Under the pieces are notes generated by a model that made no database searches, was not told where the DNA came from, and saw nothing but the letters and a program-made list of their open reading frames with translations. The translations under genes and the position numbers were made by a program. From contig NZ_JPDS01000003.1 of the NCBI RefSeq assembly GCF_000766795.1, forward strand, positions 124,001 through 188,000: a stretch of 64,000 nt of DNA. Reading direction: 5' to 3'. Below are positions 50,961 through 59,652 of this stretch, in pieces. Numbering within the stretch: position 1 is the stretch's first letter; each line of letters starts with the position of its first letter. This DNA is from Polaribacter sp. Hel1_85 (lineage in GTDB: Bacteria; Bacteroidota; Bacteroidia; Flavobacteriales; Flavobacteriaceae).

Positions 50961-53144
50961 CTATCTTGTAAACAATAACTCTCTATATTTTGTAAGTGGC
51001 CATAAATTATCATCAACCATACTTTCTAATTTATCACAATGATATCTTATGTCTATAAAATAAGGTTTTACTTTCTTACTGTAATGTTCTGCCAGTTTTA
51101 AACCTATATACTTATTCGCTTTAGATTTTTCTTCTTCCATTTTAATTACCAAAGCATTGATCTGTGTAATATGATTAGAAATAATCATTATTAATTCTAT
51201 TTGTTCTTTAGCAATAATCTTATATTCACCTCCAAAAATTTCTTTTAAATTCTTAGTGTTTTCTAATAATGTATTCTGATAAATTATAGCTGTGGGTACA
51301 ACTTGATTTCTTGCGATATCTCCTAAAACTCGGCCTTCTATTTGAACCTTTTTAGTATAAGATTCTAAATCAATTTCATAACGAGCATCAAGTTCTACTT
51401 TACTCATAACTTCCATTTCTTCAAAAAGAGAAATTGCTTTATCAGAAACTTTTACTTTTAAAGCATCTGGGGTTGACTTATTATTACTTAAACCACGTTT
51501 TTTAGCTTCCTTTTCCCAAGCTTCTCCATAACTATCTCCTTCAAAACGAATGGCCTTAGAGTCTTTAATATATTCTCTAAGAATATTAAAAACAGCTTCA
51601 TCTTTTTTAAGTCCTTTTTCATCTACTAATGTATCAACTTCAATCTTAAATTGTTTTAACTGTTTTGCAACAATTGTATTTAAAACCGTCATTGGAATTG
51701 CGCAATTTGCCCAAGAACCCACTGCTCTAAATTCGAATTTATTTCCTGTAAATGCAAAAGGAGATGTTCTATTTCTATCTGTATTATCTAATAATATTTC
51801 TGGAATTTTACCAATAATATTTAATTTTAAATCTGTTTTCTCTTGAGGAGATAATTTTCCTTTGGTAACATTTTCTAATTCGTCTAAAACTGCAGACAAC
51901 TGACTTCCGATAAAAACAGAAATAATTGCTGGAGGCGCTTCATTTACACCTAACCTATATTCATTACTTCCAGAAGCAATAGATGACCTTAACAATTCTT
52001 CATAATTATAAACAGCTTTTATAGTATTTATAAAAAATGTAAGAAACTGTAAACTCTTCATTGGCGTTTTACCAGGACTTAATAAATTAGTTCTATTATC
52101 TAAAGATAATGACCAGTTATTGTGTTTTCCAGAACCATTGATTCCTGCAAATGGTTTTTCGTGAAATAATACCTTAAATTTATGTCTTCTAGATACTTTC
52201 TGCATTACATCCATCAACAAAGAATTATGGTCTACTGCTAAATTTGCTTCTTCAAAAATTGGAGCAACTTCAAATTGATTAGGAGCAACTTCATTATGTC
52301 TTGTCTTTACAGGAATACCTAACAACATACATTCTTGCTCTAAATCTTGCATAAAACTCATAGCTCTTGCAGGAATTGTACCAAAATAATGATCGTCTAA
52401 TTGTTGTCCTTTTGCTGGAGTATGACCTATTAATGTTCTACCAGTAAGTTGTATATCTGGTCTAGAAAGTGCTAAAGCATCATCAATTAAAAAAAACTCT
52501 TGCTCCCAACCTAAAGTTGCACTTACTTTACTTGCATTTTTATCAAAATACTTACAAACTGCAGTTGCATGTGTATCTATTGCTTGTAAAGCTCTTAACA
52601 ATGGTGTTTTATTATCTAAAGCCTCACCTGTATAAGCCACAAAAATTGTAGGAATACACAATGTAGTTTCATAAATAAAAGCAGGTGAAGTAGGGTCCCA
52701 AGCTGTATAACCTCTTGCTTCAAAAGTATTTCTAATTCCTCCATTTGGAAAACTTGATGCATCTGGTTCTTGTTGTACCAGTTGCTCTCCATCAAATTTC
52801 TCCATTGCCAAACTTCCATTGATTGATTCAAAAAAAGCATCGTGCTTTTCTGCAGTTGCACCTGTAAGTGGTTGAAACCAATGTGTATAATGAGTTGCAC
52901 CTTTAGACATCGCCCAATCTTTCATACTAACAGCAACTTGATCTGCAATTTTTCTATCTATTTTAGTTCCAAGTTCTATTGCATTCATTACACTTTCATA
53001 AGCTGCACGTGTAAGATACTGTTGCATAGCATGTTTGTTAAAGACATTTTGACCAAAAAGTGTCGATCTTTTTTCATTCTGAACTACTTTTATAGGACTT
53101 CTATGTAGTGTTTCTTGCAAAGCGTTGAATCTAATCCTTGACAT
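50961..53144 (-). CDS. glnN: Glutamine synthetase type III
   Basis: 727 residues, the characteristic large GS III length. It makes glutamine from glutamate and ammonia with ATP. Recognisable GS III stretches: ATHYTHWFQPLTGATAEKHD, DGEQLVQQEPDASSFPNGG, LGWEQEFFLID, VKTRHNEVAPNQFEVAPIF, INGSGKHNNWSLSLD (ATP/metal region) and NRTSPFAFTGNKFEFRAVGS. It is divergent from the GS II gene; having both GS types side by side is typical of this group and suggests differential use with nitrogen supply (inference). Confidence 0.96.
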   Translation of the reverse strand: MSRIRFNALQETLHRSPIKVVQNEKRSTLFGQNVFNKHAMQQYLTRAAYESVMNAIELGTKIDRKIADQVAVSMKDWAMSKGATHYTHWFQPLTGATAEKHDAFFESINGSLAMEKFDGEQLVQQEPDASSFPNGGIRNTFEARGYTAWDPTSPAFIYETTLCIPTIFVAYTGEALDNKTPLLRALQAIDTHATAVCKYFDKNASKVSATLGWEQEFFLIDDALALSRPDIQLTGRTLIGHTPAKGQQLDDHYFGTIPARAMSFMQDLEQECMLLGIPVKTRHNEVAPNQFEVAPIFEEANLAVDHNSLLMDVMQKVSRRHKFKVLFHEKPFAGINGSGKHNNWSLSLDNRTNLLSPGKTPMKSLQFLTFFINTIKAVYNYEELLRSSIASGSNEYRLGVNEAPPAIISVFIGSQLSAVLDELENVTKGKLSPQEKTDLKLNIIGKIPEILLDNTDRNRTSPFAFTGNKFEFRAVGSWANCAIPMTVLNTIVAKQLKQFKIEVDTLVDEKGLKKDEAVFNILREYIKDSKAIRFEGDSYGEAWEKEAKKRGLSNNKSTPDALKVKVSDKAISLFEEMEVMSKVELDARYEIDLESYTKKVQIEGRVLGDIARNQVVPTAIIYQNTLLENTKNLKEIFGGEYKIIAKEQIELIMIISNHITQINALVIKMEEEKSKANKYIGLKLAEHYSKKVKPYFIDIRYHCDKLESMVDDNLWPLTKYRELLFTR

Positions 53145-53179
53145 ATTACTAATATTTGCTACTTATTTTTAATTTTAAA

Positions 53180-53187
53180 CAAAGATA
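53180..53187 (-). promoter_or_regulatory. glnN promoter -7 element
   Basis: Minus strand reads TATCTTTG, an exact TAnnTTTG match 36 bases before the glnN start, in the shared GS III/GS II intergenic region. Confidence 0.55.
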
Positions 53188-53312
53188 CCCTTTCAAAATT
53201 AGGGATAAAATTATTTTTTAATGATTTTCAATATTTTACCCCTCATTTTTTTGATATGTAGGTAAAATATTTGATTTTTGTAGAACGAACATCACACAAA
53301 TTATAATATATT

Positions 53313-54326
53313 ATGGCAAAAATTAAATTAGAGTACATTTGGCTTGATGGTTACAAACCAACACAAAACCTAAGAAGTAAAACAAAGGTTGAAGAGCATG
53401 AAAATTTTCAAGGAACAATTGAAGAATTAGGAGATTGGTCTTTTGACGGTTCATCTACAAAACAAGCAGAAGGTGGTTCCTCTGACTGTTTATTAAAGCC
53501 AGTTGCAATATACCCTGATCCTGCTAGGATAAATGGATATTTAGTTATGACTGAAGTTTATAATGCTGATGGTACTCCACACGAATCAAATGGACGTGCA
53601 ACTATTGATGATGATGATAATGATTTTTGGTTTGGTTTTGAGCAAGAATACTTTTTAATGGATTCTAGAACTCAATTACCATTAGGATTCCCTATTGGAG
53701 GATATCCTGGACCACAAGGAATGTACTACTGCTCTGTTGGTGGTAAAAACACTTGGGGTAGAGAATTAGTTGAAGAGCATGCTAATTTATGTATAGATGC
53801 AGGATTAAACTTTGAAGGAATCAATCAAGAGGTTGCTGCTGGACAATGGGAATTCCAATTATTTGCAAAAGGAGCTAAAAAAGCTGGTGATGAAATTTGG
53901 ATTGCGAGATATTTATTAGATCGTTTAACTGAGAAGCACCATTATTATATTGAGTATCATCCAAAACCAGTAAAAGGAGATTGGAATGGTTCAGGAATGC
54001 ACGCAAACTTCTCTAATACTATTTTAAGAGAATGTGGTTCTAAAGATAAGTACGCAGAAATTTGTGAAGCTTTTCGTCCTGTAACTAAAGAACATATTGA
54101 AGTTTACGGAGAATACAATGATGAGCGTTTAACAGGTTTACATGAAACTGCATCTATTAATGATTTCTCATGGGGAGTTTCTGATAGAGGAGCGTCAATC
54201 CGTATTCCAATTATCGCTGTAGAAAAAGGATATAAAGGATGGTTAGAAGATCGTCGTCCAGCTTCAAATGCTGACCCATATAAAATTGCTGCAAGAATTA
54301 TCAAAACTGTAAAACCAGTTAAGTAA
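53313..54326 (+). CDS. Glutamine synthetase, type II (eukaryote-like)
   Basis: 337 residues. The N-terminal beta-grasp domain (KLEYIWLDGYKPTQNLRSKT, WSFDGSSTKQAEGGSSDC) is followed by the catalytic domain: WFGFEQEYFLMD (metal-binding Glu), GINQEVAAGQWEFQLF, GDWNGSGMHANFS, and SDRGASIRIPIIA (Arg region). It lacks the C-terminal adenylylation loop of GS I, so control by adenylylation is not expected. Divergent from glnN and closed by a strong terminator. Confidence 0.95.
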   Translation: MAKIKLEYIWLDGYKPTQNLRSKTKVEEHENFQGTIEELGDWSFDGSSTKQAEGGSSDCLLKPVAIYPDPARINGYLVMTEVYNADGTPHESNGRATIDDDDNDFWFGFEQEYFLMDSRTQLPLGFPIGGYPGPQGMYYCSVGGKNTWGRELVEEHANLCIDAGLNFEGINQEVAAGQWEFQLFAKGAKKAGDEIWIARYLLDRLTEKHHYYIEYHPKPVKGDWNGSGMHANFSNTILRECGSKDKYAEICEAFRPVTKEHIEVYGEYNDERLTGLHETASINDFSWGVSDRGASIRIPIIAVEKGYKGWLEDRRPASNADPYKIAARIIKTVKPVK

Positions 54327-54344
54327 TATTAACGCTTATATAAA

Positions 54345-54382
54345 ATAAAAAAACACTAACATTAATTTGTTAGTGTTTTTTT
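54345..54382 (+). terminator. Terminator of the GS II gene
   Basis: Long stem AAAAAAACACTAACA/TGTTAGTGTTTTTTT. Confidence 0.9.
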
Positions 54383-54537
54383 TATATGAATGTCTCGTCC
54401 TAATATAGTGTTACACTTAAATTCTAATTATTTATGAAAATCAATTATCTGTTTTAATTAAAGTTAGTTTTCAAATAAAAAACTTAAAAACGTTTCATCA
54501 AAAATAGATATAAAACATTCATTAAAACTGAATGAAC

Positions 54538-55470
54538 TTATATAGTGAAATAAATAAACAACCCATAAATAGCCAAGAGAACTATACCATCTTTCCAGTT
54601 TAAACGCATTCCTTTTGGAAAAAACACCAAAGGAAGAATTAGTAAAGAAACTCCTAGCATCCAAAATATATCATTATTGAGCAACCCCATATCTGTAACT
54701 GCTACAGGCGTAATCATCGAGGTAACTCCTAAAACAGCCAAAATATTAAATACATTTGACCCTATAAGGTTTCCTAAAGAAATTGCTTTTTCTTTCTTTA
54801 AAACAGCTACTACAGATGCAGCAAGCTCAGGAATACTAGTTCCAATAGAAACTACTGTTACTGCAATTACACGTTCTGTTACACCAAACTCTAACGCTAA
54901 TGCTGTTGCCCCCTTAATAAGTAATTCTGAGCCTCCCCAGAGCCCCAAACCCCCTATAGTTAAGAAAAGAACAATTTTATATAATGGTAAAGGTTCATCA
55001 TCTTCTGGAAGCTCATCTAAAATCGCCGTTTTTTGAAAACGCAAAAGATATACAAGAAAAATAATTAGAAATGAAAATAAAATTACCCCTTCATATTGCA
55101 CAATAACCTTATCACTAATTAAGAATAAATACAACATTGCAGAAGCAATCATCATTACTGGCCAATTTGTTTTATAAAAACTTTTTTGCACCTCCATACT
55201 ACCTAATAATAAGGTAATCCCTAAAACCAATCCTAAATTGGCAATATTAGAGCCAATAACATTTCCTAAGGCTAAATCTGGTGCTCCACTTAATGCAGCA
55301 TTTATACTCACAATTAATTCTGGGGCCGAAGTAGCAAAAGAAACTACTGTCATACCAATAACAATTTTTGGTATTTCTAATTTTAATGATAAGGCAACTG
55401 CAGATTTTAACAACCAATTACCACCTAAGATCAACAAAACTAAACCCGCAATTATTAATAAAAAATTCAT
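54538..55470 (-). CDS. Calcium/sodium antiporter (CaCA superfamily, YrbG-type)
   Basis: 310 residues, about ten transmembrane helices in two inverted halves. Both alpha-repeats with the ion-binding signature are visible: FATSAPELIVSINAAL with GNVIGSNIANLGLVLG, and IGTSIPELAASVVAVL with GNLIGSNVFNILAVLG. Exports Ca2+ (or K+/Na+ exchange) across the inner membrane. An acidic cytoplasmic loop (DELPEDDEPLP) separates the halves. Single gene. Confidence 0.94.
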   Translation of the reverse strand: MNFLLIIAGLVLLILGGNWLLKSAVALSLKLEIPKIVIGMTVVSFATSAPELIVSINAALSGAPDLALGNVIGSNIANLGLVLGITLLLGSMEVQKSFYKTNWPVMMIASAMLYLFLISDKVIVQYEGVILFSFLIIFLVYLLRFQKTAILDELPEDDEPLPLYKIVLFLTIGGLGLWGGSELLIKGATALALEFGVTERVIAVTVVSIGTSIPELAASVVAVLKKEKAISLGNLIGSNVFNILAVLGVTSMITPVAVTDMGLLNNDIFWMLGVSLLILPLVFFPKGMRLNWKDGIVLLAIYGLFIYFTI

Positions 55471-56027
55471 GAATTTTATTTTTGGCGAAGATACATTTTT
55501 ATCACTTTAAGAAGAAAACAAAAAATGAAAAGCATAAAAATTGGACTTAAAAAAATACATTTTCCTTTACATTTCAAAAACAAACAAAAAACCCCCTTTA
55601 AAAACTAACATATTTATACAACATAGCTATTTATAAGTTTAAATAATAAACCTAATAAAAGAAAATAAAGTTTCATATTATAATAAAAATAATTATTTGT
55701 ATTATAAATAGTAAATCAAATTAATTAATAATTAATATTCCATTTGGTAATCATCTCTCAATCACTATATATTGATAAAACAATATAAAAATTAACCCAT
55801 TTTACGAACCCAAATACCCAAAACCACTATGATTATTATCTTAATTAAATTTATCAAAACGTTGTCTGAAATTATATTTCAAATTCTATTTTAATTCAAA
55901 AATAAAATTCAAAAGAAATAATTAAAGAACAGAAACAGAGAAAGAAAAGTAACTTAGCTTTAAACAACTCAATCTTTAAGGAGAGAGTTGTTTATTTTTA
56001 GTAAATTTAATAACTAATTTACGAACA
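55471..56027. other. Long AT-rich gene-free stretch
   Basis: About 550 bases with no ORF of coding character and no recognisable RNA family. The only structure I see is the hairpin AAACAACTC/GAGTTGTTT at 55962-55993 followed by ATTTTTAG, just before the 50-residue gene, possibly an attenuator or a terminator of an upstream small transcript. Confidence 0.4.
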
Positions 56028-56180
56028 ATGAAAAAACAGGCTTTTAAAACTCTTGCAAAGATTAATAAATTGATCTTACCTTCCTTCACAAAAAAAGGAC
56101 TGGACATTTCTAAAGCATCAAAACTTCAACTAGCTATTGTTGGATGGAGAGCTTTTGTAACTAAAAATTCGTTAAACTAA
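56028..56180 (+). CDS. Small basic protein, 50 residues
   Basis: Begins MKKQAFKTLAKINKLILPSF and ends WRAFVTKNSLN. Basic, with two amphipathic helices separated by a Gly turn (TKKGLDISKASKLQLAIVGW). Similar small flavobacterial proteins exist and have sometimes been labelled SsrA-binding protein, which I think is a transfer error: there is no SmpB domain here. It is 12 bases upstream of the DUF2007 gene and probably co-translated with it. Function unknown. Confidence 0.7.
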   Translation: MKKQAFKTLAKINKLILPSFTKKGLDISKASKLQLAIVGWRAFVTKNSLN

Positions 56181-56192
56181 AAAACAAAAATT

Positions 56193-56423
56193 ATGACAGA
56201 AGAATATACAAAAGTATTTACAGAAAGTACAATTATAGTAAAAAGACTTCATACCATATTAAAAGAAGCAGGAGTTTCTTCTAGATTATCAGACAGGGTT
56301 GAATCTGCAAGACTAGGTGGTTTTGGAGTTCCTCCAAATTCAGTTGAATTATTCGTATTAAATGAAGATATAAAAAAGGCACAACCTATTATAGATTCTT
56401 TTAAAGAAAAAATAAATTCATAA
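56193..56423 (+). CDS. DUF2007-family putative signal-transducing protein
   Basis: 76 residues, the whole chain one small alpha/beta domain of the PII-like DUF2007 type. The pattern VKRLHTILKEAGVSSRL, then VPPNSVELFVLNEDIKKAQP, fits: an N-terminal helix after a strand, a variable loop, then a strand and helix ending IIDSFKE. The family is annotated as a putative signal transducer without proven function. Pairs with the 50-residue gene 12 bases upstream. Confidence 0.82.
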   Translation: MTEEYTKVFTESTIIVKRLHTILKEAGVSSRLSDRVESARLGGFGVPPNSVELFVLNEDIKKAQPIIDSFKEKINS

Positions 56424-56461
56424 AAAATTGAAATAGCCTTTCTGTTTTCAAAAAATGCTAT

Positions 56462-56469
56462 TATATTTG
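56462..56469 (+). promoter_or_regulatory. tRNA-Arg promoter -7 element
   Basis: TATATTTG followed by CA, 12 bases before the mature tRNA. Confidence 0.65.
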
Positions 56470-56481
56470 CACCCGCTTTAA

Positions 56482-56555
56482 GGCCATGTGGCGCAACTGA
56501 ATAGCGCACTTGATTACGGCTCAAGAGGTTCTAGGTTTGAATCCTAGCATGGTCA
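56482..56555 (+). tRNA. tRNA-Arg (anticodon ACG)
   Basis: 74-base cloverleaf. Acceptor GGCCATG pairs with CATGGTC (one G-U), discriminator A. The anticodon stem CTTGA/TCAAG encloses TTACGGC, giving anticodon ACG. T arm CTAGGTTTGAATCCTAG. CCA is not encoded. Strong terminator follows. Confidence 0.95.
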
Positions 56556-56556
56556 C

Positions 56557-56589
56557 AAAAAAACTCATCTTTTTAAGATGAGTTTTTTC
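56557..56589 (+). terminator. tRNA-Arg terminator
   Basis: Stem AAAAAACTCATCTT/AAGATGAGTTTTTT. Confidence 0.9.
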
Positions 56590-56609
56590 TTTTTACAATA
56601 TTCTGTAAA

Positions 56610-56646
56610 TGGAAAAGACCCTGAATAAAAATTCAAGGCCTTTTCG
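56610..56646 (-). terminator. Terminator of the PID-CTERM gene
   Basis: Minus strand GAAAAGGCCTTGAAT pairs, with one wobble, with ATTCAGGGTCTTTTC. Confidence 0.6.
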
Positions 56647-56669
56647 TCTAACCAAACTTAGTATAAAAA

Positions 56670-56861
56670 CTAACTACTACTATCTTTAATGATCTTTACA
56701 GATCCAAATATTATACCTATTAGAAATAATATTCCTGACAAACCATCTATAGGCAAACCTGGAGGTGGTGGAGGTGGTACTGGAGGTGGAACCATTTGTC
56801 CAAATCCTAAAGCCGGAAGCAAAAAAATTATTAAAATTGCTATGATTTTCTTAATCACCAT
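56670..56861 (-). CDS. Small PID-CTERM-type exported protein
   Basis: 63 residues. Signal peptide (about 1-21, LPALGFGQ), a Pro-only spacer (MVPPPVPPPPPPG, 23-35), then a tripartite C-terminal sorting-like tail: motif LPIDG (36-40), a hydrophobic helix (about 43-54, ILFLIGIIFG) and a basic end (VKIIKDSSS). The PID motif plus helix plus basic tail is the layout recognised by exosortase-type enzymes and matches what is called PID-CTERM. After cleavage only about 15 residues of mature peptide would remain, so it may be a minimal substrate. XrtF is encoded at 740-1276. Confidence 0.7.
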   Translation of the reverse strand: MVIKKIIAILIIFLLPALGFGQMVPPPVPPPPPPGLPIDGLSGILFLIGIIFGSVKIIKDSSS

Positions 56862-57291
56862 TTATTATCTCACATTTATAAGACTCTTATTCTTTCTAAA
56901 AGTCACTACAAATAAATAATAAATCTGACTTTTCTGTAAATCTTTTCGACGAATGACGCTTTAATGAAGATATTGTCTTTAGTTTAGACGATATTTGGAA
57001 ATGCTCTAATTGTATTTACAATCAAATAAAACTAGCATTTAAAGGACTTTCACGCTAATACACCTTAAATACTTTTTCTTTCTTCAGTTAAAAATTGAAA
57101 AAATAAAATCTATATAATATTCCTAAATAAATTTAAAGGATGAGTTAAAATTTAAAGAGAAATTAATTAGACTGACCATATAACCAATTCTTTCTTGGAG
57201 TAATCTTATTTTTTTAATGATGGAAATTCTCTTTGCTGAAGGAAATTATTTTTTATAGTGATACTCAAAAAAAATCTAGCATAAGAACAGT
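56862..57291. other. Gene-free stretch
   Basis: 430 AT-rich bases with no coding-looking frame. An imperfect inverted repeat (GATATTGTCT/AGACGATATT, around 56970-56995) is the only structure seen. It may be decayed coding sequence, but I recognise nothing. Confidence 0.4.
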
Positions 57292-57564
57292 TTAATCTAA
57301 ATACTGCTTAATAGCAATACGATGTTCTGGAATACTTTTATCGTAATTTTCTATCAACAATTCTAGAATTTCTGGTGATTTTGAGCCGATATCTTTTTTA
57401 TGATGATATCTTGATACATACAAGTTGTAAGATTCTCTATTTTTTTCGAAAATTAAAAAATGTGTCGCATTTAATTCTGTATAGCTAATTTCGTTTCCAG
57501 AAAAAGCATCTGATTTATCTACTATAAATTCTGAAAACTCATAATACTTAAAAACGTTTTCCAT
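57292..57564 (-). CDS. Conserved-looking small protein, 90 residues, unknown
   Basis: Cytoplasmic, no signal or membrane segment. Contains NATHFLIFEKNRESYNLYVSR, which looks like a beta-strand pair, and a His/Lys stretch RYHHKKDIG. I do not recognise the family. It is 2 bases downstream of clpS in the prmA-clpS operon, so a link to protein turnover is possible (inference). Confidence 0.65.
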   Translation of the reverse strand: MENVFKYYEFSEFIVDKSDAFSGNEISYTELNATHFLIFEKNRESYNLYVSRYHHKKDIGSKSPEILELLIENYDKSIPEHRIAIKQYLD

Positions 57565-57566
57565 AA

Positions 57567-57842
57567 TTACACCAATTCAGCAGATAAACCTAGTTGTAAT
57601 AATTTAGAACATCTTGGTTCTAAATCTTTAAGTTCACCTGATTTAACAGTACATTTTCCTTTGTAATGTACTAAAGTTGCACACTGTTCTGCTTGTTCGA
57701 AGGAATGATCACAAACAGAAACTAAAGATTCTATTACATGATCAAATGTATTTACATCATCATTATGCAAAACTATTTCATGCTGAAATACTTCTTGCTC
57801 TAAAACATCAACTTCTTCTTGGATTTTTTCTTTTGTACTCAT
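57567..57842 (-). CDS. clpS: ATP-dependent Clp protease adaptor ClpS
   Basis: 91 residues. N-end-rule adaptor that delivers substrates to ClpA/ClpC with ClpP. The substrate-pocket signature is HEIVLHNDDVNTFDHVIESL, followed by CDHSFEQAEQCATLVHYKGK; the short N-terminal tail is also typical. 23 bases after prmA. The ClpP subunit is encoded at 36335-36997. Confidence 0.93.
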   Translation of the reverse strand: MSTKEKIQEEVDVLEQEVFQHEIVLHNDDVNTFDHVIESLVSVCDHSFEQAEQCATLVHYKGKCTVKSGELKDLEPRCSKLLQLGLSAELV

Positions 57843-57865
57843 ACTATAAAAATAGAAAATATTTT

Positions 57866-58702
57866 TTATTCTTTATTATATTTTAACGCAACCCAATTAT
57901 TTCTTTCAATAAATGTTTCTAACTTTAAATTATATTTAGAAACCTCAGCATCTATTATTGGAATATCTTCTTGATAAAATCCACTTAATAGTAAAACTCC
58001 ATTTTCATTTAAACAATTTGCATAAACCTTCATGTCAATCAATAAAATATTTCTGTTGATATTGGCAATAATAACATCATATTTTTTATTGATTAAAAGT
58101 GATGAATCTCCTTCATAAACGGAAATATTCTTACAATTATTGCGAGAAACATTTTCTAAAGAATTCTCATAACACCAATTATCAATATCTATTGCATCTG
58201 TAGGATTTGCTCCTTTCATTTCAGCAAAAATTGCTAAAATTCCGGTTCCACACCCCATATCTAACACTTTTTTATTTTCTAAATCTAAATTTAATAAATG
58301 CTGAACCATCATGTGTGTAGTTTCATGATGACCTGTACCAAAACTCATTTTTGGTTCTATTACAATATCGTATTTTAAATTTGGATTTTCATGAAATGGC
58401 GCACGAATACTCACTAAATCATCCACCTGAATAGGTGTAAAATTCTTTTCCCATTCTGCATTCCAGTTTGTCTGAGCTACTTCATTTTGATTATATTCAA
58501 TAGAAAACTCATCAGAATTTAAAACAAAAATATTCTCAAGAATACTATTATTCCAATCTTCTTTTTGAATATACCCTGTAACTCCGTTTTCATTCTCAAC
58601 AAAACTCTCAAAACCAACATTACCCAATTCTGCAATTAGAATTTCTGTGGCAGGTTCTTTTGGTGTTACTGTAAAATTGTATTCTATATAAATGTTATCC
58701 AT
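57866..58702 (-). CDS. prmA: Ribosomal protein L11 methyltransferase
   Basis: 278 residues from the ATG at 58702; a longer frame starts with TTG at 58729, but that region is the terminator hairpin of tpiA. It trimethylates lysines and the N-terminus of L11. The N-terminal L11-binding domain (about 1-100, NIYIEYNFTVTPKEPATEI) is followed by the SAM domain with motif I KVLDMGCGTGILAIFAE, preceded by EPKMSFGTGHHETTHMM, and motif post-I DAIDIDNWC. First gene of prmA-clpS-unknown. Confidence 0.95.
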   Translation of the reverse strand: MDNIYIEYNFTVTPKEPATEILIAELGNVGFESFVENENGVTGYIQKEDWNNSILENIFVLNSDEFSIEYNQNEVAQTNWNAEWEKNFTPIQVDDLVSIRAPFHENPNLKYDIVIEPKMSFGTGHHETTHMMVQHLLNLDLENKKVLDMGCGTGILAIFAEMKGANPTDAIDIDNWCYENSLENVSRNNCKNISVYEGDSSLLINKKYDVIIANINRNILLIDMKVYANCLNENGVLLLSGFYQEDIPIIDAEVSKYNLKLETFIERNNWVALKYNKE

Positions 58703-58710
58703 AAATTTAT

Positions 58711-58747
58711 TGTAAAAAAAATGCATCAAGATTTAAAATCTCGATGC
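58711..58747 (-). terminator. tpiA terminator
   Basis: Minus strand TGCATCGAGATTT pairs with AAATCTTGATGCA and is followed by eight T. It also rules out the earliest prmA start. Confidence 0.85.
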
Positions 58748-58779
58748 AAATTTATTGTAAATATCTTTAAATACTATAT

Positions 58780-59538
58780 TTAAATAGCTTTAATAATTCC
58801 TGTAAAATCATCAACATTTAAAGCAGCTCCTCCAATTAAACCACCATCTACATCTGGTTTAGAGAAAATTTCTTCTGCATTTGCAGGCTTAACACTTCCT
58901 CCGTATAAAATAGAAACAGCGTCTGCAACTTCTTTATTGTATTTTTTCTCGATAATACTTCTAATAAAAGCATGCATTTCTTGTGCTTGTTCTGCACTTG
59001 CAGTTTCTCCTGTACCAATTGCCCAAACAGGTTCGTATGCTAAAATGATACTTTTCCAAGCATCTGCTTCTAAATGAAATAATGCATTTGTTAATTGACT
59101 TTCTACTACTTTAAAATGATTTTCAGATTTTCTATCTTCTAATAATTCTCCAAAACAAAAAATAGTTTCTAAATCATTTTCTAAAATTGCATCAACTTTA
59201 GCCGCTAAAGTTTTATCTGTTTCATTAAAATAAGTTCTTCTTTCTGAATGTCCTAAAATAACTGTTTTAATACCGATAGCTTTTAACATATCTGCTGAAA
59301 TTTCACCTGTAAAAGCACCACTTTTTGCTTGGTGCATGTTTTGTGCAACAACTTCAATCTTAGATTTTTTAGCGGCTCTTATAGATGCAGATAAGTTTAC
59401 AAAAGTAGGAGCAACAATTACTCGAGTGTTTTTTAATTTCTCTTCTTTAATTGCTTTCTTTAAATCTTTGATAAGTTTTTTACTTTCTTTCTTATCATTA
59501 TGCATTTTCCAGTTTCCTGCTACTATTTTTGTTCTCAT
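58780..59538 (-). CDS. tpiA: Triosephosphate isomerase
   Basis: 252 residues. Interconverts DHAP and glyceraldehyde 3-phosphate in glycolysis and gluconeogenesis. Active-site residues: Asn/Lys in VAGNWKMHND, His in VILGHSERRTYF, Glu in ILAYEPVWAIGTG, and the phosphate loop ILYGGSVKPANA. Full length. It works downstream of fbaA (20439-21506). Single gene with a strong terminator. Confidence 0.97.
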   Translation of the reverse strand: MRTKIVAGNWKMHNDKKESKKLIKDLKKAIKEEKLKNTRVIVAPTFVNLSASIRAAKKSKIEVVAQNMHQAKSGAFTGEISADMLKAIGIKTVILGHSERRTYFNETDKTLAAKVDAILENDLETIFCFGELLEDRKSENHFKVVESQLTNALFHLEADAWKSIILAYEPVWAIGTGETASAEQAQEMHAFIRSIIEKKYNKEVADAVSILYGGSVKPANAEEIFSKPDVDGGLIGGAALNVDDFTGIIKAI

Positions 59539-59652
59539 AATTTTTATTTTATCACCAAAAAGGTTTGTATTAATTTCTGTTTAATTATGATGTAAATTTA
59601 AGAAATGGAAAAACAAAAATCGTTGAGAAAAACAAATAGTTACTAAAACGTT

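Noticed and set aside
54677..55036. 119-codon open frame antisense to the Ca/Na antiporter
   Set aside because: Shadow frame opposite a conserved membrane protein; no start context or homology-like motifs.
56028..56180. Label SsrA-binding protein for the 50-residue protein
   Set aside because: Too short and without an SmpB fold; the label in similar proteins looks like an annotation error.
56862..57291. Possible degraded gene in the spacer upstream of the PID-CTERM gene
   Set aside because: No frame of useful length and no recognisable protein remnant in any frame I read.
58703..58729. Upstream TTG start of prmA
   Set aside because: The extra codons overlap the terminator hairpin and T run of tpiA.
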